Source: Chrysopogon serrulatus (Eukaryota; Streptophyta; Magnoliopsida; Poales; Poaceae). From it: DNA of 64,000 nucleotides. The notes below the pieces were generated by a model. That model did not search any database. It was not told the DNA's origin and worked only from the letters and a program-made list of their open reading frames with translations. Below are positions 59,800 to 64,000 of the stretch, piece by piece. The translations under genes were made by a program, and so were the position numbers. The first letter of the stretch is position 1. Each line of letters opens with the position of its first letter. The DNA is taken from the NCBI GenBank assembly GCA_015844335.1, contig JADLZL010002135.1, positions 1-64,000 on the forward strand, given 5' to 3'.

Positions 59800-61308
59800 T
59801 GTTGACGGCTACTATTGTATTAATTCAACTGTCAACTAGCCATGAAAAGGATGCAAATGTGATCACCAAAGTAGACATAGGGTTTACACCGGCCCGAATT
59901 CCACGAGTTTTGGTGTTTCACTATTTATGCGGCGAAAACGAAAAAAGGCGCAAACATACAAGCTTATCGGAACAAGGAAGCGGAAAACGGACTCCACGTC
60001 TACGGGGAAGATTCCGGAAGAGACGAGAAGGCACCACACCGAGCCGGGGCTCGGAGGCCACCAGTGGGACCGGCCGGTCCCACCCCCACCGGCCGGTCGG
60101 CCTGGGCTCCGGTCCGGCCCGGTTCGCCCGGTTCGCTCCACCGCCTTTGAGGATCGATCCTGGCGCTTTTGTCAATGTCGGTTTGATCCGATGGCTCACG
60201 ATCATCGCCCGAGGGCTATAAAAGGAGAGGCACCCTCCCCCCGAGAGAGAGCCCCCATTCATTCATTCTCATTCAGAAGTCCAATCATCAGCCAGAAACC
60301 CTAATCAGAGCTCCTTAGCTAGGGCCTAGATAGCTAGATTAGAACTAGAGGGAGGCAAGTGCAGGCTTGGATTCCGGAGCCGTAAAGAGCTTGGATTTGG
60401 TATAGTTCTACCTCCTCTCGCCTTTGTTCTCTTTCATTGTATAGTTATATGATTGCTACAATTGAATTGATGAATTCTCATTTACTTCTATTCATAGTTA
60501 TTATGTTCCTTGTCTATTGTGATTATATGCTTAGTATAGTTAGATTAACATTATGTTTATCCATAGGTTCGTATAGCACTCATCTAATTGATCGTTGGGT
60601 GAGTGATAAACATTGTGTAAGCGTGGTGCTTATACGTTGTTTATCTACGAATGCACCCTATAGGCCGGGTTTGGTAGATCGCGGATGTGACATTCCTGTT
60701 GAGTCCTATGTAATCCGAATCCCGTTTATAGGCACAGTAGAGCTTGTATACGACGGAAGGGCGTGCTATGTTCTCAAACTTCCCTAGTATGTCCACTATG
60801 AATAAATGTAATGCTAACCTTAGCCATGACTACTAGGTGTATTGCACTAACCATAATAAACATTGACATGTAGCTAGGAATAACCCAGAAATATCTCTTG
60901 ATGTTCTACTAGCAACCCTAATGATATAGCTAGGAGTCTCTATCTGTTTATGCTGATGATTATATACTTATCTTATCTATTATCTTGTGACTTACCCCTG
61001 CATTGAGTAGCGAGGACATGGTTATGCCTATTCGTTACACTCTAGGTCAACACACTACCTTTACATAAGCCATACAGACCTTCCTTTGGGAAAATATAAA
61101 TGACAACCCGTAATACTCCGGGTAAAATGCTACAATGGTATTTGATCTGTGCGCTTGCGGATACATTTCTATATTCTAAATGGTGGCATGATTTAATACC
61201 ACACCTCTTGGTGTTATGCTGGGGATGACAACTTGGCATTCTAGTGGCGGTGTGCTACTCTAGCATTCTTAACGCCGTTATTAGAGATAACATTAAGAGG
61301 TGTCAACA
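59800..61308 (+). repeat. Complete 3' LTR of element 3
   Basis: 1509 bp, TGTTGACGGC...GGTGTCAACA with TGTTGAC/GTCAACA inverted tips. A possible TATA box CTATAAAAGG lies near 60219. Confidence 0.9.
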
Positions 61309-63255
61309 TGGACCAATCACAGATTGACACGTGTCAGCCTTAGGATTTTTGGCCTTTTTCTTTTTCAGAATATTGATTAAACTTCAGAAATTCACAACTT
61401 CTTCATACGGACTCTAAATTTAGTGAACCAAATTTCTAAATTCATCTAAAATCGAGCCCTACGCATTGGAGCTATGTTTGAGTGTATTTGAATCTTTTTG
61501 CAGTTCATTTGTTCTTTGTGCTCTCTGTAGGCGTCGCTAACGCGACCGTTTTTGTACCGTTTCAAAGTTAGAGGAACGTGCCGAGTACGATCGTAACTAC
61601 AACGAGAAATTGGGAGACGACCATTCTAAAGGTGCCATATTCCACCCACTTTTCATAGATCCTATTACGCATTGCAAATAAGTAGTACTGCTAGTGCTTT
61701 AATTACTGTTGCTATCACCTAATTAGGGTTGCATGGTAGTACTTCTTGATTGCCATTATCTTGACGCAACCTCGCCCCTGCTCACCCGCTGTTAGGCTAG
61801 ACACACACTTGCTATCATGATTACTATTTTGATCTCTACTACGCTTTATATCTTGATGTGATGCGTGGTGAAAATTGTTATATATATGACTAAGGCACGT
61901 GGTGCCAACCTAAACCTGGTGGATGGTGAGTGTGCTGCGTGTGTCTTGGGTAAGTGGAGGGTGAGGGTTGTGTCGACCGAGCTGAGACGTATGACGAGCT
62001 TGAGACGAGTCTTGCCGTGTGATGTGACCTAGGGCATCTTATGAGATGAATACCTATGACGGGTATATGTGATGTGATATGATATATGAGGTGGGATCCT
62101 GGGTGTGAGCCTTCGAGAGGTGGAGCCCAGGACAAGGGTGCTGTGGTGGCACGTAAAATGGTAAACCTGATGAAGATGTCCAGCTTGGTCAGCCCTAAGG
62201 ACTTACTAGTATCCAGACTCACCGGGAATCCTTGCATCCTACACGCTCTCCTGTAATGGGAGGGACGGTTCGACTACTTGGTAGAGTGATGCCATTACTG
62301 ATAGGTTGTGAGGTGATAGGGTGGGCGGTAGGATGAGAGTTGCCCATACCGTCCTAGATGCTGGTACCACTTGGAGGGCACGGTACTATGCTTTCCCAGT
62401 CTCAGCAATGCCCGAAAGGTTATCCGGAGGTTCTCTAGGGTTGAGTGGTAGGATGGCATCAGTCTATCAAGCAAGCAGCCGGAATTTGCCTAGACAATGC
62501 ATGGCTGAGGATGGCTATCTTGTGGGTATGTGAAACCTCTGTAGAGTGTTATGGTTGATCGATCGATACATATGCCGACCTGTCGGCTATGGACCTTTCT
62601 TGGGACCTGCTTCACTAGATAGGAGATAAGTCCTTCTTTTCTCCCCCGTGTTGTGAGATAGAGCCAGTCGAGGACCGTTGAGGCAAGCCGAGTGGGAGTT
62701 GGCCGGTCGACACGAGTGAGATGAGATGTGGTGGATGAGGTGGATGTGTGGAATGGGATGGATGGATGGATGGTGTGTAGATATGGTGTTAAACTTAAAC
62801 TATATACATTCTTATAATATATTATACTTGATAGATATTGCATAGGAAACCACAGCCAAATATAGGTTCTCTTGATATAACCTTACTGCATCCAGTTCCA
62901 CAAAGTATAGCAAAGCATAGGGTGGAAGTGTGGCCAGTATATATCGTATTGATACTTTGGCACGCAGGTTCTAAGGAGGCTTACTACTCCGAAGGATTCG
63001 ATGGTTAGGGGTTTCGTCGCTACGTTCAAGTCGTTGGATAGAAGTTGCTTCCGCACCCTCAAGCTGTTCCAGTTGATGCTATTCTGCGATTCGCGCCTGT
63101 TGGCGTTATAATAAGTTATTATAAACCTTTCTATTTGCACTCTATTATCGTTATATGGATTTGATTATCGACTGGAATATGGTAATATGATTTGAAAGAT
63201 CATGTTACACTTCGACTGTGTGGATTTTCCCTTCGTGAAAAATCGGGCCGTTTCA
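61309..63255 (+). repeat. 3' LTR of element 2, right part
   Basis: Matches 45460-47431 with a few percent substitutions and small indels. Ends TTTCA. The equivalent of 43991-45459 is absent. Confidence 0.88.
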
Positions 63256-63260
63256 CTTTC

Positions 63261-63316
63261 CCTGAGGTCGTGTAATCTGATTGTATCCGGATCAAGCTGT
63301 TCTAGAAGGGCTAACA
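63261..63316 (+). repeat. 3' LTR of element 1, right part
   Basis: TAATCTGATTGTATCCGGAT and AGCTGTTCTAGAAG, ending CTAACA, match the end of the 5' LTR at 37219-37277. They lie 20.6 kb from the left part because element 2 is in between. Confidence 0.85.
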
Positions 63317-64000
63317 GTGTCTACGTGATCAATATGAAGCTTCTGTTCGGCAGTCCCAGCATTGGCAGTGGTGCCGGCGGCACGGACGACCAGAGCTTCA
63401 TGTTGCCAGTACGGATCGGATGAGCTCCTAGGTGGCATTGCTGTCCCCAGCTGTGTCCGCCTCCACGGCGCGGTCCCCTTCACTAGGCAACCAGGCCATG
63501 CTTTTTTAAGTAAAAAAATCGTAACGCCTTCATGTAGAAAGGTCTTAATTTATCTGCCTTTGGCTACTAATTCATTAAACTTGAAAGTTTAATAGAAAAA
63601 AAATAAAGAAGCAGAGGGTAGAAAAAGACAAGTAGCACTGTAATCTATGAACGGAGAACACAGATTTTGTTTTTAAACACTTTCATTTATTCTCGCATAA
63701 ACATTTTTGCTCGAAGTTATTTTTTCAAACAAACAAAGTGGGAGAGCTGCAGATTGCATTAGAAAAGCAACAAAAACAACTAAGAGCTAACAAAATACCA
63801 AGTTGACACAATTGTCGTCACTGCTTGCTCTGCACCGCCGTCATTGCTTGCACTGCACCAGCGTCCGCATCTAAAACATGCTGATTAATTCTATGCACGA
63901 ACAAATCATATGTATTCTCTTCATTGGTACTTCGATTTCCACGAGTGGTCTTTTCAAGACATTGGACTATATTATTATGCCTCGGGTCAGGAATATTAAC
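63317..64000. other. Right flank of the stack, no gene recognised
   Basis: A GC-richer stretch (63340-63500) is followed by AT-rich DNA. Short frames only; no similarity or repeat end recognised. Confidence 0.4.

Larger units (their letters stand above)
53943..61308 (+). mobile_element. LTR retrotransposon 3 (Athila/Tat-like, gag-protease only) inside the 3' LTR of element 2
   Basis: The 3' LTR is complete (59800-61308). The 5' LTR keeps only its last 710 bp (53943-54652). The PBS is TGGCGCCGTTGCCGGGG and the PPT is TTGGGGGAG, both typical of Athila/Tat-type gypsy elements. The interior codes for gag and two retropepsin-like domains, with frame breaks, and has no RT, RNase H or integrase. 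The two LTR copies differ at about 10 of 709 positions, nearly all transitions, so this is the youngest layer of the stack. Confidence 0.85.
42693..63255 (+). mobile_element. LTR retrotransposon 2 (gag-only, gypsy type, 4.7-kb LTRs) inserted in the 3' LTR of element 1
   Basis: The 5' LTR is 42693-47431 (4739 bp, TGTAACAACC...TTTCA). The 3' LTR is 52633-63255, itself interrupted by element 3. Flanks are TTTTC (42688-42692) and CTTTC (63256-63260), a 4/5 target duplication. LTR start and gag type fit the Del/Tekay group of Ty3/gypsy. Between the LTRs are only gag and a solo LTR; no protease, RT, RNase H or integrase is present, so it belongs to the gag-only non-autonomous class (TR-GAG-like). 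Confidence 0.85.
36951..63316 (+). mobile_element. LTR retrotransposon 1 (outermost, non-coding), split by nested insertions
   Basis: The 5' LTR is 36951-37277. The 3' LTR is 42384-42692 plus about 63261-63316, interrupted by element 2. The primer-binding site is complementary to initiator tRNA-Met and follows the 5' LTR; a polypurine tract precedes the 3' LTR. Flanking pentamers ACGTC (36946-36950) and GTGTC (63317-63321) match 3/5 with two transitions. The interior (37278-42383) has no gag, protease, RT or integrase that I can recognise, so the element was mobilised in trans. The two LTRs differ by roughly one base in seven by eye, so it is the oldest layer. Confidence 0.82.

Overview
The window is nuclear DNA of a flowering plant, almost certainly a panicoid-type grass. 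The evidence is short GT-AG introns, grass-style MITEs, CACTA and Helitron ends, nested LTR retrotransposons, and a GC-rich UDP-glucosyltransferase copy of the BX8/BX9-like class. The species cannot be named from the sequence alone.

The left half (about 1-28.6 kb) holds six genes or gene remnants. In order: (1) a complete four-exon 2-oxoglutarate/Fe(II) dioxygenase (-), whose two large introns are filled with a CACTA element, a Helitron, a probable solo LTR and a MITE; (2) a protein phosphatase inhibitor-2 gene (+) with a 5-nt first coding exon and a 1-nt frameshift in exon 2; (3) a UDP-glucosyltransferase pseudogene (-) with a stop codon, a frameshift inside the PSPG box and a GC splice donor; (4) an intact five-exon TIM10 gene (-) with a GC-AG intron; (5) the thylakoid phosphoprotein TSP9 (+); (6) a single-exon Rx-N/NB-ARC protein without LRRs (+). 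They do not form one pathway. They are ordinary dispersed plant genes separated by MITE-rich spacers.

From 28.6 to 36.9 kb I see no gene. This part holds a second Helitron (with a nested Stowaway MITE and an AT microsatellite) and a roughly 1-kb LINE-like insertion with a 17-bp target-site duplication.

From 36.95 to 63.32 kb the DNA is one nested retrotransposon stack. Element 1 (short LTRs, no recognisable coding capacity) carries a hAT-like element containing promoter-like DNA. Its 3' LTR is split by element 2 (4.7-kb LTRs, gag only). The gag gene of element 2 is split by a reversed solo LTR, and its 3' LTR is split by element 3 (Athila/Tat-like, gag plus two tandem retropepsin-like domains, no reverse transcriptase or integrase). 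Element 3 lost the first 0.8 kb of its 5' LTR, together with about 1.5 kb of element 2 LTR, at a 6-bp microhomology. None of the three elements encodes its own polymerase, so all depended on partner elements. The last 0.7 kb shows no feature I can name.
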